Assembly (NCBI RefSeq): GCF_017876755.1
Contig: NZ_JAGIOO010000001.1
Span: 7,425,786 to 7,489,785, forward strand
Length of the DNA stretch: 64,000 nucleotides
Direction of reading: 5' to 3'
From: Crossiella equi
Lineage (GTDB): Bacteria > Actinomycetota > Actinomycetes > Mycobacteriales > Pseudonocardiaceae
Part shown: piece after piece, positions 1 through 8,631 of the stretch
Numbering within the stretch: the stretch's first letter is position 1
Layout: each line of letters begins with the position of its first letter
Made by a program: the position numbers and the translations under genes
The notes under the pieces: generated by a model
What the model saw: only the letters and a program-made list of their open reading frames with translations
Database searches by the model: none
Told to the model about the DNA's origin: nothing

Positions 1-884
1 TCCGCGCTGCGCAGCAGCCGCGCCGGTTCGGGGGTCTGGTCCGCGGCGGGGGAGAAGTGCGACAGGAGCACGTGGGTGAGGCCCGCGGTGGGCACCACCC
101 GCACCTGGTACCAGCCGCGCGCCGGCCCGACCCCCAGGTCGCCGACCTGCCAGCTGCGGCCGCCGTCGGCGCTGACCGCCATCGCGGGCAGGTCCCGCTC
201 GCCCAGCCCGGCCACCCACAGGCGGCCGTCCGGGCCGGGCCGGGGAGCGGGCCGGGGGTCGCGCAGCGGCGGCGGGGTGCGCAGGGCGGCGCGGCGGCCG
301 GTGGCGGGCACGGTGACCGACAGCGGGACCGGGCAGCCGGTGCCCTCGGCGCACGACGGTTCCAGGACCGCCCCGGCGGGCACCGCCTCCACCGCCGGGT
401 CCGAACCGGTCACGGTGGACCAGGTGGCGCCGGAGTCGGCGGAGAAGTACCGAGGGCCACGCGGGTCGGTGAGCGCGACGCGGCCGGGGCCGAGCGCGGT
501 GACGGTGATCTCCTGGCCGTCCCGGGTCTCGCGCAGGTCGCCGGGCAGCTCGCGCTCGACGGCCCTGCCGTCCCGGGAGGCCAGGAGGTGCTTGCGGCAG
601 CGGGGCAGCTGCCCGGTCTCGCACTCGGCGCGCACCGCGAACCACTCGTGCTCGCGGGCGAAGTCGGCCGGGCCGAGCCAGACGCGCAGCGGCGGCCGCA
701 GCGCGATCGGCGCCAGGCTGGTCGGTCCTGGGCTGGTCGGTCCTGGGCTGGTCGGCGCCGGTGAGGCGACCGCGGGCGGGGCGGGGTCGATGTCGGCGCG
801 CAGCGCGATGGTGACCGCGGCCAGCACCGCCAGCACGGTCACCCCCAGCACCGGCAGCCGCCAGCGGGCGGGCAGCTCCGTCAC
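1..884 (-). CDS. Membrane-anchored BNR/Asp-box repeat protein, 3' end off window
   Basis: Only the first 294 or so codons are visible; the gene runs out of the left edge. The GTG start at 884 follows a GAGGGGG ribosome site. A hydrophobic anchor spans residues 10-28, then a Pro/Ser/Thr linker with repeated PTSPG units (about 44-58). Two Asp-box motifs, SADSGATW (148-155) and SADGGRSW (238-245), mark a sialidase-like or photosystem-stability-like beta-propeller outside the membrane. Such folds bind or cleave glycans or act as scaffolds; no catalytic residues can be assigned from the part seen. Function is therefore unknown. It is transcribed divergently from the STAND gene beginning at 1030. 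Confidence 0.75.
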   Translation of the reverse strand, partial: MTELPARWRLPVLGVTVLAVLAAVTIALRADIDPAPPAVASPAPTSPGPTSPGPTSLAPIALRPPLRVWLGPADFAREHEWFAVRAECETGQLPRCRKHLLASRDGRAVERELPGDLRETRDGQEITVTALGPGRVALTDPRGPRYFSADSGATWSTVTGSDPAVEAVPAGAVLEPSCAEGTGCPVPLSVTVPATGRRAALRTPPPLRDPRPAPRPGPDGRLWVAGLGERDLPAMAVSADGGRSWQVGDLGVGPARGWYQVRVVPTAGLTHVLLSHFSPAADQTPEPARLLRSA

Positions 885-1029
885 CGGCGCCCACCCCCTC
901 GTTGGTCACCCTGCCTGAAGAGGCGACCAGGTTACCCTGTCGGGGGACGGGGAGTACCGACTTCGCCGCTCTCCGTCACCTTCGGTGGGGTGGCCCGCAC
1001 GAGGTTCCGGCCCCCTAGGCTCCACGGCC

Positions 1030-3258
1030 ATGCGCTTGTGGTGGCGGCGGAGCCGGGGTGTGGTGTTCGTGGTGCTCGCCGCGGTGGTGGTCGCCGCGGT
1101 GTCCGCGACGGCCTGGCTCGTCTTCGGGGACCGCGTGGCCACGGCGGTCACCGGACTGGTCACGGCGGTGCTGGGCGTGCTGGCCGCCCGCGGCGCGGTG
1201 CTGGTGGGGCGGCGCGGGGACCGGCGGGCCGACCTGCACGGGCACGCGGTCGGCGTGGACCCGGCGGGCCGCCTGCCGCGCACCCGGGACCTGTCCGACC
1301 CGCTGCGCCTGGGCGTGCACACCGCCGCCGAGGCCGACGGCTCCCGGGTACCCGGGTACGTGCGCCGCGACGAGCAGGACCGCCTGGACGAGGCGGTCCG
1401 CGCGGGCGGGTTCGTGCTGGTGGTGGGGGAGTCCACGGCGGGCAAGACCCGGGCGGCCTACGAGTCGGTGCGCCGCCTGCGCCCGGACGACTTCTTCCTA
1501 GCCCCGCTGGGCACCGCCCCGCTGCGCCCGGTCCTGGAGACCGCCGCCGAGCGCCAGCCGTGCGTGCTGTGGCTGGACGACCTGGAGCGCTACCTCCGCC
1601 CGGACGGCCTGACCCTGGCCGGGATCAGCCAGCTGCTGGCCCGCACCCCGGGGGTGCTGGTGCTGGCCACGATCCGCACCCCGGCCCTGGAGGTCTACGG
1701 CGCCCGCCGGGAGGCCTCCCTGGACGCCGACCGCCTGGGCCCGTGGCGCACCGGCCGGGAGGTGCTGAACCTGGCCACCGAGGTCCGGCTGCCGCGCCGT
1801 TGGAGCGAGGCGGAGCTGGCCCGTGCCCGCGTGCACACCGACCCGCGGCTGCGCGCGGCGGCGGCCAAGTCGGGCGAGTTCGGCGTGGCCGAGCTGCTGG
1901 CCGACGGCCCGGAGCTGGTCAACGACTGGCACGGCGCGTGGCGCCCGGGCGGCCACCCGAGGGGCGCGGCCCTGGTCGCGGCGGCGGTGGACTGCCGCCG
2001 GGCGGGCCTGCACCACCCGATGCCCGAACACGTCCTGGCCGCGTTGTCCGAGCACTACCTGGCCGCCCGGGGTGGCGCCGCGCTGCGCCCGGAACCCCTG
2101 GCACAGGCCCTGTCCTGGGCGAGCACCCCGGTGCGCGCGGTGAGCAGCCTGCTGCTCCCGGCCGACGGCGGCTACCGGGCCTTCGACTACCTGGTCGACC
2201 TCCCGGACAACCCACCGGTGCCCACCGAGGTCTGGTCGGCGCTCATCGACTGGGCACCCCCGGCCCAGGCCGCCGAGATCGCCCCGGCGGCCCGCCGGGT
2301 GGCCCAGTTCGACCTGGCCATCCGCGCCTACACCAAGGCCGCCGAGGCGGGCATCGGCGACGCCGACATCAGCCTGGCCATCGAGGTCGACATCCAGCGC
2401 GACCGCCCCCGCGCCAGAGCCCTCCTGGAACAGGCCCTGGCCCGCCGCGCGGACCGCCCGGACGACCCGGAGACCCTGCGCTGCCGCGCGGCCCTGCTCC
2501 GCCACGAGGCCACCGACGAGGCCTATACCCGCCTCCTGTCCGACGCGACCCGGGTCCTGGGCCCGCACGCCCCCGACACCTACCGCTTCCGCCGCCAGTA
2601 CGCGAGCCACCTGGCGATGACGGGCCGCCACCCGGAGGCCCTGACCCTGTTCGAGACCCTCATCGCCGACCGCACGGCCGAATGGGGCGCCGACCACGAG
2701 GAAACCCTGGCCCTGCGCCAACAACTGGCGAACTGGACGGGCCAGTCCGGCAACCCGGCCAGGGCCCGCGAACTGGCCGAGAACCTCCTGGCGGACCGCC
2801 GCCGCCTGCTGGGCCCGGAACACGCGAACGTCCTGAGCTCCCGCTTCCAGGTCGCGGTCTGGACCGCCCTGGGCGGCAACGCCCCGGAAGCGATCCGCCA
2901 GTTCGAGACCCTGGTCGCCGACTCGACGCGGCTGCTGGGCCACGACCACCCGCACACCCGCTCGGCCCGGTACCGGCTGGCCATCAACACGGGCAACACC
3001 GGTGACCCGGAACGCGCGGTCGCCTTGCTGGCCGACATCGTGCGCGCCGAGACCGAGCTGTTGGGGCCCCGGCACGAGAACACCTTGAACGGCAAGTACC
3101 AGCTGGCCAACTACCAGGCCCAGGCGGGCGACCCGGCGGCGCTCCAGACGGTCGCGGAGGTGGTGGAGGGCGCGGAGGCCACGTTGGGCCCGGAGAACCC
3201 GTTCACCCGGAAGGCCGTGGCCCTGCGTCAACGGCTGGCCCGCAAGCAGCGCTCCTGA
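1030..3258 (+). CDS. Membrane STAND-type P-loop ATPase with TPR repeats
   Basis: 742-residue protein. Two hydrophobic segments (about 10-32 and 36-58) anchor it; then a P-loop GESTAGKT (133-140) and a Walker B strand PCVLWLDDLERYL (about 178-189). The C-terminal third holds kinesin-light-chain-type tetratricopeptide repeats, each ending in an LG..H.. pattern (for example LLGPEHANVL and LLGHDHPHTR). STAND ATPases are signal-dependent switches in which the repeats sense and the ATPase oligomerises; no effector domain is recognisable here, so the output is unknown. The ATG at 1030 was preferred to an upstream in-frame codon because it directly precedes the first membrane segment. It converges on the TetR gene across a shared inverted repeat. 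Confidence 0.82.
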   Translation: MRLWWRRSRGVVFVVLAAVVVAAVSATAWLVFGDRVATAVTGLVTAVLGVLAARGAVLVGRRGDRRADLHGHAVGVDPAGRLPRTRDLSDPLRLGVHTAAEADGSRVPGYVRRDEQDRLDEAVRAGGFVLVVGESTAGKTRAAYESVRRLRPDDFFLAPLGTAPLRPVLETAAERQPCVLWLDDLERYLRPDGLTLAGISQLLARTPGVLVLATIRTPALEVYGARREASLDADRLGPWRTGREVLNLATEVRLPRRWSEAELARARVHTDPRLRAAAAKSGEFGVAELLADGPELVNDWHGAWRPGGHPRGAALVAAAVDCRRAGLHHPMPEHVLAALSEHYLAARGGAALRPEPLAQALSWASTPVRAVSSLLLPADGGYRAFDYLVDLPDNPPVPTEVWSALIDWAPPAQAAEIAPAARRVAQFDLAIRAYTKAAEAGIGDADISLAIEVDIQRDRPRARALLEQALARRADRPDDPETLRCRAALLRHEATDEAYTRLLSDATRVLGPHAPDTYRFRRQYASHLAMTGRHPEALTLFETLIADRTAEWGADHEETLALRQQLANWTGQSGNPARARELAENLLADRRRLLGPEHANVLSSRFQVAVWTALGGNAPEAIRQFETLVADSTRLLGHDHPHTRSARYRLAINTGNTGDPERAVALLADIVRAETELLGPRHENTLNGKYQLANYQAQAGDPAALQTVAEVVEGAEATLGPENPFTRKAVALRQRLARKQRS

Positions 3259-3309
3259 TTGGCTGCGCAGCAGCCGAGAAGACGGGAGTGGAGGGGGTCG
3301 CGCAGCCAA
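3259..3309. terminator. Possible bidirectional terminator
   Basis: A perfect 10-bp inverted repeat, TTGGCTGCGC at 3259-3268 and GCGCAGCCAA at 3300-3309, lies between the convergent STAND and TetR genes. The 31-nt loop is long, so the call is tentative. Confidence 0.4.
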
Positions 3310-3312
3310 GAG

Positions 3313-3912
3313 TCAAGAACTCTTCCCCCGCCCCATCCCGCGCACGAGCAGCATCACCGACTCCCGGACCTCCGCCCGGCTCCGCTGCCGCTGGAACGTC
3401 TGCCAGTCCAACGCCACCACCAGCAGCGTCCCGAACAACGCCGCCGAGGCGGTCCCGACCTCGACGTCGCACAACCGCCCGGCATCCGCGTGCCGCTGCA
3501 ACGTCCGCTTCACGATGGCCACGATGTCGTCCCGCAGCAACGTCAGCGTCTCGTGGAACTGCCCTGGCGTCCGCCACATCTCGCTGACCAGCAGCTGCGC
3601 GAACTCCGGGTACTCCCCGAAGAACACGAGCGCCCCGTCCACCAGGGCGGAGACCGCCTCCTCGGTGTCGGTGACCTCCTCGGCCGCGCGCAGCCGGTCG
3701 GCCAGCAGGTCGACCCCGTGGCGCAGCAGGGCCTCCACCAGGCCGTCCTTGCTGCCGAAGTTGTAGTACACGGTGCCCTTGGCGACTCCGGCCTTGGCCG
3801 CGATCTCGTCCACGGTCACCCCGGCCGCGCCGCGTTCCCCGATCAGCCGCAGGGCCGCGTCGAACAGCTTCTGTTTGCTGCTGACCCGTTTGGCGCGGGG
3901 GGCGGCGGTCAC
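3313..3912 (-). CDS. TetR family transcriptional regulator
   Basis: 199 residues. The N-terminal helix-turn-helix reads AAKAGVAKGTVYYNFGSKDG, typical of TetR, followed by an all-helical ligand domain. The GTG start at 3912 overlaps the stop of the YhgE-like gene by four bases (GTGA), so it is the last gene of a three-gene operon with the degenerate ABC protein and the YhgE/Pip protein. A 24-bp perfect palindrome in front of the operon (6585-6608) is the obvious binding site, implying autoregulated repression relieved by an unknown ligand, probably a compound that the membrane protein handles. Confidence 0.92.
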   Translation of the reverse strand: MTAAPRAKRVSSKQKLFDAALRLIGERGAAGVTVDEIAAKAGVAKGTVYYNFGSKDGLVEALLRHGVDLLADRLRAAEEVTDTEEAVSALVDGALVFFGEYPEFAQLLVSEMWRTPGQFHETLTLLRDDIVAIVKRTLQRHADAGRLCDVEVGTASAALFGTLLVVALDWQTFQRQRSRAEVRESVMLLVRGMGRGKSS

Positions 3913-5873
3913 AGGACCAGCTCCGGCTTGAGCTTCGTCGGCGTCCACACCCTCTGTTTGTAGGCGGCCAGGCCGGCCAGCGCCAGTCCCAGCAGCAGGT
4001 AGATCGACAACATGATGACGTCCTCCCAGACGGTGGCCAGTCCGCCGCCGTAGAGCAGGTGCCGGTTGCCGTCGACCACATAGGACAGTGGCAGGAAGAA
4101 GTGCAGCGGCTTCAACGGGTCCGGCACGGTCTGCCACGGGAAGGTGCCACCGGCGGTGGTCAGCTGGAGCACCAGGAGCACCAGGCCGACGAACTTGCCC
4201 GCCGGTCCGAGCAGGGCGTTGAGGCCGTGCAGCACGGCGGTGAAGGCCAGTGAGGTGAGCAGCATGAAGCCGAAGGCCGCCCACGGGCGCGCGGGCTCGA
4301 TGCCCAGGGCCAGGGTGGCCACCCCGAACAGCAGGGCGGTCTGGACCGCGCCCAGGACCGCGGCGGGCAGCCAGCCGCCCAGCGCGACCCGCAGCGGGTT
4401 GGCGCCGGAGGTCAGGGCCCGGCGGGACAGCGGGCGCAGCAGCAGGAACAGCACGAACGCGCCGATCCACAGGGCCAGGCCCAGGAAGAACGGGGCGAGC
4501 CCGGAGCCGTAGTTGGCGGCCTGGTTCTCCCCGACCGCCCGCACCGCCACCGGGTCGCCGATGGTGCGCGCGGTGGCCTTGCGGGTGTCCTCGTCCGGGT
4601 TCGGGATCTGCCCGGCCCCGTCGGCCAGCTTCGAGTGCAGCTCGGCGTTGCCGTCGCCGACCTTCTTCGCCCCGTCCTGCAGCTCCGCGGTGCCCGCGTA
4701 GAGCTTGCCCGAGCCGTCGTCGGCCTTGTGCACGCCGTCGCGGAGCGTCTTCGCGCCGTCGGCGAGCTTGCGCGCGCCGTCCGCGGCCTCGCCGATCTTC
4801 CCGGTCAGCTCCGCGCTGGAGGAGGCCAGCGTCTTGGCGCCGTCGGCGACCTGCCGGGACCCGTCGGCCAGCTGCTTCACCTGGCCGACCGCGGCCTGGA
4901 TCCTGTCGTTGGCCTCCCGCACCGGCTTCCCGGCCTCGGAGACCGCGGCCAGCACCCGCTGCACCTGCTCCTCCGGGATGCCGATCTCGCGCAGCCGCGT
5001 GGCCAGCTGCTCCTTCTTGCCGCCGAGGAAGTCCACGACGTGCTGCGCGCTCTCCGAGACCTGACCGGCCTTCTGCGCCAGCTGCGCGTTGCCGTCGGCG
5101 ACCTTGCGCGCGCCGTCCGCGAGCTGCTGGGTCTTGCCGGGCAGCTCGGCGGTCTTGTCCTTCATCGTGCCCAGGCCGGTGGCCAGCTCGCCGTTCTTGG
5201 CGGCCAGGGTGTCCGCGCCCGTGGCCAGCTGGGACAGGCCCGAGTGCAGTTCGTTGATCTTCTCCCGGGCGGTGCCGACACCGTCGCTGACCTTCTTGGA
5301 CCCGTCGGCGAGCTTGCCCGCGCCGTCCGCGGCCTCCAGGGTCTTGTCCCGCAGCGTGGAGAAGCCCATCAGCAGCCGGTCGGCGGCCTCGGTACCGGCG
5401 TCCGCGGCGACCGCGCGCCGCACCTCGCCGACCACCTTGTCCGCGATCGTGCGCACGATGTAGTTGTTGGCGTCGTTGGTGGTCAGCACCAGCGTGCCCT
5501 GCTTGGGCTCGAACTTGCCCGGCGAGGCCAGCGCGGCGGAGAAGTCCTCGGGCAGGGTCAGCGAGAAGGTGTACTTGCCGTCCTTCACGCCGTCCTCGGC
5601 CTCCTGCGCGGAGACCCGGTGCCAGTCGAAGAACTCGGAGTTGGTGAGCTTGTCCGCCACCTTCTCCCCGGCCTTGAGGTCACCGCTGCCGGTGTCCTGC
5701 ACCACCAGGGCGGCGGGCACGTCCTTGAGCTGGCCGTAGGGGTCCCAGTTCGCGTACAGGTACAGCGCGCCGTACAGCAGCGGCACCAGCGCGATGGCGA
5801 CCACGGCCAGCTTCGGCAGCTTGCCCGCGGTGATGCGGCGGAACTCTGCCCTGGCCAGGCGGAAGGCGGTCAT
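3909..5873 (-). CDS. YhgE/Pip family membrane protein
   Basis: 654 residues. One membrane helix (about 20-42, ending YGALYLYANWDPYG, the hallmark start of the family) is followed by a long extracytoplasmic region of alanine-rich heptads with many repeats of LADG/VADG type (about 190-430), predicted coiled coil, then five or six membrane helices in the last 220 residues. This matches YhgE/Pip, the phage-infection-protein family of ABC-2-like membrane proteins linked to export and envelope traits. ATG at 5873 overlaps the upstream gene by four bases. The substrate cannot be inferred. The coupled upstream gene is a degenerate ABC ATPase. Confidence 0.88.
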   Translation of the reverse strand: MTAFRLARAEFRRITAGKLPKLAVVAIALVPLLYGALYLYANWDPYGQLKDVPAALVVQDTGSGDLKAGEKVADKLTNSEFFDWHRVSAQEAEDGVKDGKYTFSLTLPEDFSAALASPGKFEPKQGTLVLTTNDANNYIVRTIADKVVGEVRRAVAADAGTEAADRLLMGFSTLRDKTLEAADGAGKLADGSKKVSDGVGTAREKINELHSGLSQLATGADTLAAKNGELATGLGTMKDKTAELPGKTQQLADGARKVADGNAQLAQKAGQVSESAQHVVDFLGGKKEQLATRLREIGIPEEQVQRVLAAVSEAGKPVREANDRIQAAVGQVKQLADGSRQVADGAKTLASSSAELTGKIGEAADGARKLADGAKTLRDGVHKADDGSGKLYAGTAELQDGAKKVGDGNAELHSKLADGAGQIPNPDEDTRKATARTIGDPVAVRAVGENQAANYGSGLAPFFLGLALWIGAFVLFLLLRPLSRRALTSGANPLRVALGGWLPAAVLGAVQTALLFGVATLALGIEPARPWAAFGFMLLTSLAFTAVLHGLNALLGPAGKFVGLVLLVLQLTTAGGTFPWQTVPDPLKPLHFFLPLSYVVDGNRHLLYGGGLATVWEDVIMLSIYLLLGLALAGLAAYKQRVWTPTKLKPELVL

Positions 5874-6553
5874 CGGGTCTCGTCCTCGGAGAAGTCTTGG
5901 GGCGCCGGGTCGGGCGCGATGGTGAAGGCGGGCGGCTGCTGCTGACGGCCCAGCCGCGCGGCGGGCAGGTCGAGCAGGCGCACGGAGGTCTCGGTGCACA
6001 GCACCACCACCGCGCGGTCGCGGGTGGCGTGCGCGCGGGCGACCGACCACCAGGTGTGCGGGTCGTCGCAGTGCCGGTCCGGGCAGTCCAGCACCAGCAC
6101 CCGCACGTCCGGGCGCTCGGCGGCCAGCTCGGTGAGCAGGCGGGTGCGCACGGTCGGCGGCACCAGGTCCACGCGGGTGTCGGCGTACTGCTGCGCGTCG
6201 TGCGTGCGCAGCCACTCCGCCACCGCGGCCCGGCGCGCGGGCTTGCGGGCGTAGGACAGCTCCTCGCCGACCACGATCTTGAGCGGCAGCGCGTCCTCGG
6301 GGTCGGTCACCCCGGGCGCGTCCACCACGGCCACCAGGCGGCGCAGCGCGGCGTCGTCGGCGCGCCCGTCCACGGTGACCTCGCCGGCGGTCGGCTTGAG
6401 CCGTCCGGCCAGCGCGAGCGCGAGCGGGGTGTGCCCGGAGCCCGGTTCCCCGGCGACCAGCGCGACCTGGCCCGGCTTGACGCTCAGGCTGGTCGGGCGC
6501 AACAGCGGGCCGTGCGCGCCGTTCACGCCCACGTCCCTGGCCAGGATCTCCAC
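5870..6553 (-). CDS. Degenerate ABC ATPase-like protein
   Basis: 227 residues with the layout of an ABC nucleotide-binding domain but altered active-site motifs. The Walker A equivalent reads GEPGSGHTP, with His where the invariant Lys should be; no LSGGQ-type signature is visible; and the Walker B equivalent VRVLVLDCPDRH lacks the catalytic Glu after the Asp. It may bind nucleotide poorly or act as a structural partner of the YhgE-like protein, with which it overlaps by four bases. GTG at 6553 follows a GAGGAG ribosome site and lies about 30 bp from the TetR operator. Function inferred only from context. Confidence 0.72.
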   Translation of the reverse strand: MEILARDVGVNGAHGPLLRPTSLSVKPGQVALVAGEPGSGHTPLALALAGRLKPTAGEVTVDGRADDAALRRLVAVVDAPGVTDPEDALPLKIVVGEELSYARKPARRAAVAEWLRTHDAQQYADTRVDLVPPTVRTRLLTELAAERPDVRVLVLDCPDRHCDDPHTWWSVARAHATRDRAVVVLCTETSVRLLDLPAARLGRQQQPPAFTIAPDPAPQDFSEDETR

Positions 6554-6584
6554 CGCGGTCTCCTCGGAGTGTCTTTACCAATTC

Positions 6585-6608
6585 TTTGAACTGACCGGTC
6601 AGTTCAAA
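6585..6608. promoter_or_regulatory. TetR operator, perfect 24-bp palindrome
   Basis: The half-site TTTGAACTGACC is followed directly by its exact reverse complement. It sits 32-55 bp before the start of the degenerate ABC gene, the first gene of the operon that ends with the TetR gene. The centre ACCGGT flanked by TGA/TCA is a common TetR operator form. AT-rich surroundings (TCTTTACCAATTC) are consistent with an overlapping promoter. Confidence 0.85.
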
Positions 6609-6645
6609 TTCTGCTCCTCCGAGGAGCCGCCCGCAACTCGGGCGT

Positions 6646-7578
6646 TCAGCGCAAAGCGCCCGCCGGGCGCACCTCCCACATCGTCCACAGTGGACGATAG
6701 CCCTGTCGGGCCCAGAACACCGAGGACAGCGGGTTGGGCGGGTTGAAGTAGAGATATCCGCCCGCGGCGCCCTCGCGGGCGAACTCCGCGTGCGCCGAGG
6801 CCATCAGCAGCTGGCCCACGCCCGCGCCCCGCGCGCCGGGCAGGACCGAGACGCAGTTCACGTAGCCCCAGCGGCCCTCGGGCAGCCGCGACCCGGCCGC
6901 GGTGTGCGGGCCCGCCTCGGTCCAGCCGCACTCGGCCATGCCCAGGGTCACCCCGTCGTGCTCGGCCAGCCACACCGGGTCACCGGCCCGCAGCCGTCCC
7001 GCCAGGGCTTCGCGCTTGACCGGCACCGCGTTGGACCGCACCACCGCCGACCCGACCCGGGCGGAGTAGGCCAGCTCCAGCATCGCCAGCTCGACCAGGG
7101 AGTCCAGGTCGGCCGCCCGCGCCCGCCGCACGCTCAGCGGCCCCGGCGGGGGCGGGGCGAGGCCGTCCAGGCGCTGCCGCACCGCCAGCACCGACAGCGG
7201 GACCAGGCCGTGGTCGAGCAGCACCCGGGTGGCCGCGACGTCGCGGCTGGGCCAGTTCAGCACGCACGCGGAGTCCGGGTCGAAGTCGGCGGGCCCGCCC
7301 ATCCGGTGCTGCCAGGCGCGCAGCAGCGCGTCCATGCCCGGCGCCCCGCTGCCGCCGAGCACCGGCACCAGCTCCCAGACCCGCGCCGCCGACCACAGCC
7401 GGTTCGCCGAGCCCTCCGGGTGCTCCACGAAGTTGAGCACGCCCGCCACCTGCCCGCCGCCGGGCATCGCCGCGGTGACCGGCTCGCCGCGCGCCACCCC
7501 GGCCACCGGCGGCAGCAGCGGGTCCAGTCCGGCGAAGTGCGCGGTCTGGGCCGCCAGCAGGTCGCCGACCAGGGTCAC
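6646..7578 (-). CDS. GNAT family N-acetyltransferase
   Basis: 310 residues. The C-terminal half is a standard GNAT fold: the acetyl-CoA-binding motif A reads SVLPGARGAGVGQLLM, followed by the beta-bulge and the closing FWARQGYRPLW strand. The N-terminal 150 residues resemble a second, divergent GNAT-like half, as in other two-domain actinobacterial acetyltransferases. Substrate unknown. GTG at 7578 overlaps the stop of the methyltransferase gene (GTGA), so the two are translationally coupled and may modify related targets. One of the 13-bp dispersed palindromes lies in this gene at 6683-6695. Confidence 0.85.
   Translation of the reverse strand: MTLVGDLLAAQTAHFAGLDPLLPPVAGVARGEPVTAAMPGGGQVAGVLNFVEHPEGSANRLWSAARVWELVPVLGGSGAPGMDALLRAWQHRMGGPADFDPDSACVLNWPSRDVAATRVLLDHGLVPLSVLAVRQRLDGLAPPPPGPLSVRRARAADLDSLVELAMLELAYSARVGSAVVRSNAVPVKREALAGRLRAGDPVWLAEHDGVTLGMAECGWTEAGPHTAAGSRLPEGRWGYVNCVSVLPGARGAGVGQLLMASAHAEFAREGAAGGYLYFNPPNPLSSVFWARQGYRPLWTMWEVRPAGALR
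6683..6695. repeat. Dispersed 13-bp palindrome
   Basis: GTCCACAGTGGAC; here extended to a 19-bp palindrome (6680-6698) by flanking ATC/GAT. Inside the acetyltransferase gene. Confidence 0.75.
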
Positions 7579-8420
7579 GGCCGGGCCCGGCAGCGGAAGA
7601 TCGCGGTGCCCGGGAACAGCTGGCCGCGCAGCGGGCTCCACTGCCCCCACTCCCGGGTGTGCCCCTCTGGCCACTCCGGCTCCAGCAGCTCCTCCAGGTC
7701 GAAGCCCGCCCGGCCCAGCTCGCGCACGTAGTCGCCGAGCGTGCGGTGGTGCTCGACGTAGGTCGGCCGGCCCTCGGCGTCGACCTCCAGGTACGGCGTG
7801 CGGTCGAAGTAGGACTGGATGGCGGTCAGGCCCGCCTCGCCCGGGTCGTCCGGGAAGATCCAGCGCATCGGGTGGGTGACCGCGAACACCCACGGCCCGC
7901 CCGGCTTGAGCACCCGGCGCACCTCGCGCAGCAGCAGGCCCAGGTCGGCCACGAACGGGACCGCGCCGAACGCGCTGCACACCGTGTCGAAGGCGCCGTC
8001 GGCGAAGGGCAGCTGGTCGCCGCTGGCCTGCACCAGCGGCACGTGCACCCCGGAGGCCCTCGCCGCCTCGGCCGCGTGGGCGAGCATGCCCGCGGAGACG
8101 TCCAGGCCCACCGCGTGCGCGCCCTGGGCGGCCAGCCAGCGGGCGCAGGCGGCCATGCCGCAGCCGATCTCCAGCACCCGCCTCCCGGTCACCTCGCCGA
8201 GCAGCCCGAGGTCGCGCTCCAGGTAACCCTCGGGGCACCAGACGAACTCCGCGGCGCCGAGGAACTCCTCGTGCTCGGCCCGGTAGTCGTCGGCGTCGGC
8301 GTCCCACCAGACCCGGCTGGCCGCCCGGGACTCAGCTGCGTCCACCAGGCGTTTGACCACCTGGGACGTGCCGAGAACCCGTTCGGCGGTGGCGTGGCGG
8401 TCCTCCGCTGGCGCGGCCAC
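7575..8420 (-). CDS. SAM-dependent class I methyltransferase
   Basis: 281 residues. Motif I is VLEIGCGMAACARWLA, followed by VGLDVSAGML and the post-motif region LPFADGAFDTVCSAFGAVPF, and LLREVRRVLKPGGPWVFAV: a methyltransferase type 11 domain. Substrate not identifiable. The GTG at 8420 is preferred over one ten codons upstream because it has an AGAAGGAG ribosome site at correct spacing. Divergent from rpsA and coupled to the downstream acetyltransferase. Confidence 0.88.
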   Translation of the reverse strand: MAAPAEDRHATAERVLGTSQVVKRLVDAAESRAASRVWWDADADDYRAEHEEFLGAAEFVWCPEGYLERDLGLLGEVTGRRVLEIGCGMAACARWLAAQGAHAVGLDVSAGMLAHAAEAARASGVHVPLVQASGDQLPFADGAFDTVCSAFGAVPFVADLGLLLREVRRVLKPGGPWVFAVTHPMRWIFPDDPGEAGLTAIQSYFDRTPYLEVDAEGRPTYVEHHRTLGDYVRELGRAGFDLEELLEPEWPEGHTREWGQWSPLRGQLFPGTAIFRCRARP

Positions 8421-8455
8421 GGCTGCTCCTTCTGGCTGTTGGCACCCCACCGGGT

Positions 8456-8485
8456 TTGCCCGGCGATCGCGAGGGTGCGTACGAT
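8456..8485 (+). promoter_or_regulatory. Candidate rpsA promoter
   Basis: TTGCCC at 8456-8461 and TACGAT at 8480-8485 are separated by 18 bp, a reasonable housekeeping sigma match, leaving a leader of about 140 nt before rpsA. Not otherwise supported. Confidence 0.35.
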
Positions 8486-8631
8486 ACTGAACGCGCTATA
8501 GGTGCGCTCTGCCCGGAACCGGCACCGTTGTGGATCTCCTTGTCGGCTGCGTTGGCTGGGCCGCCGCCTGCGAGTCTCGACCACAACTTCAGTCCGATCG
8601 ACACCCAATCCGTACCGGAGCAACCCACCTA

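Noticed and set aside
57-918. Long plus-strand open frames at the left edge
   Set aside because: They are Arg/Pro/Gly-rich shadows of the minus-strand BNR protein, which has an anchor, Asp-box motifs and a ribosome site.
6683-6695. Reading the 13-bp palindrome as a parS or LacI site
   Set aside because: It does not match parS (TGTTTCACGTGAAACA) and lies inside coding regions of unrelated genes.
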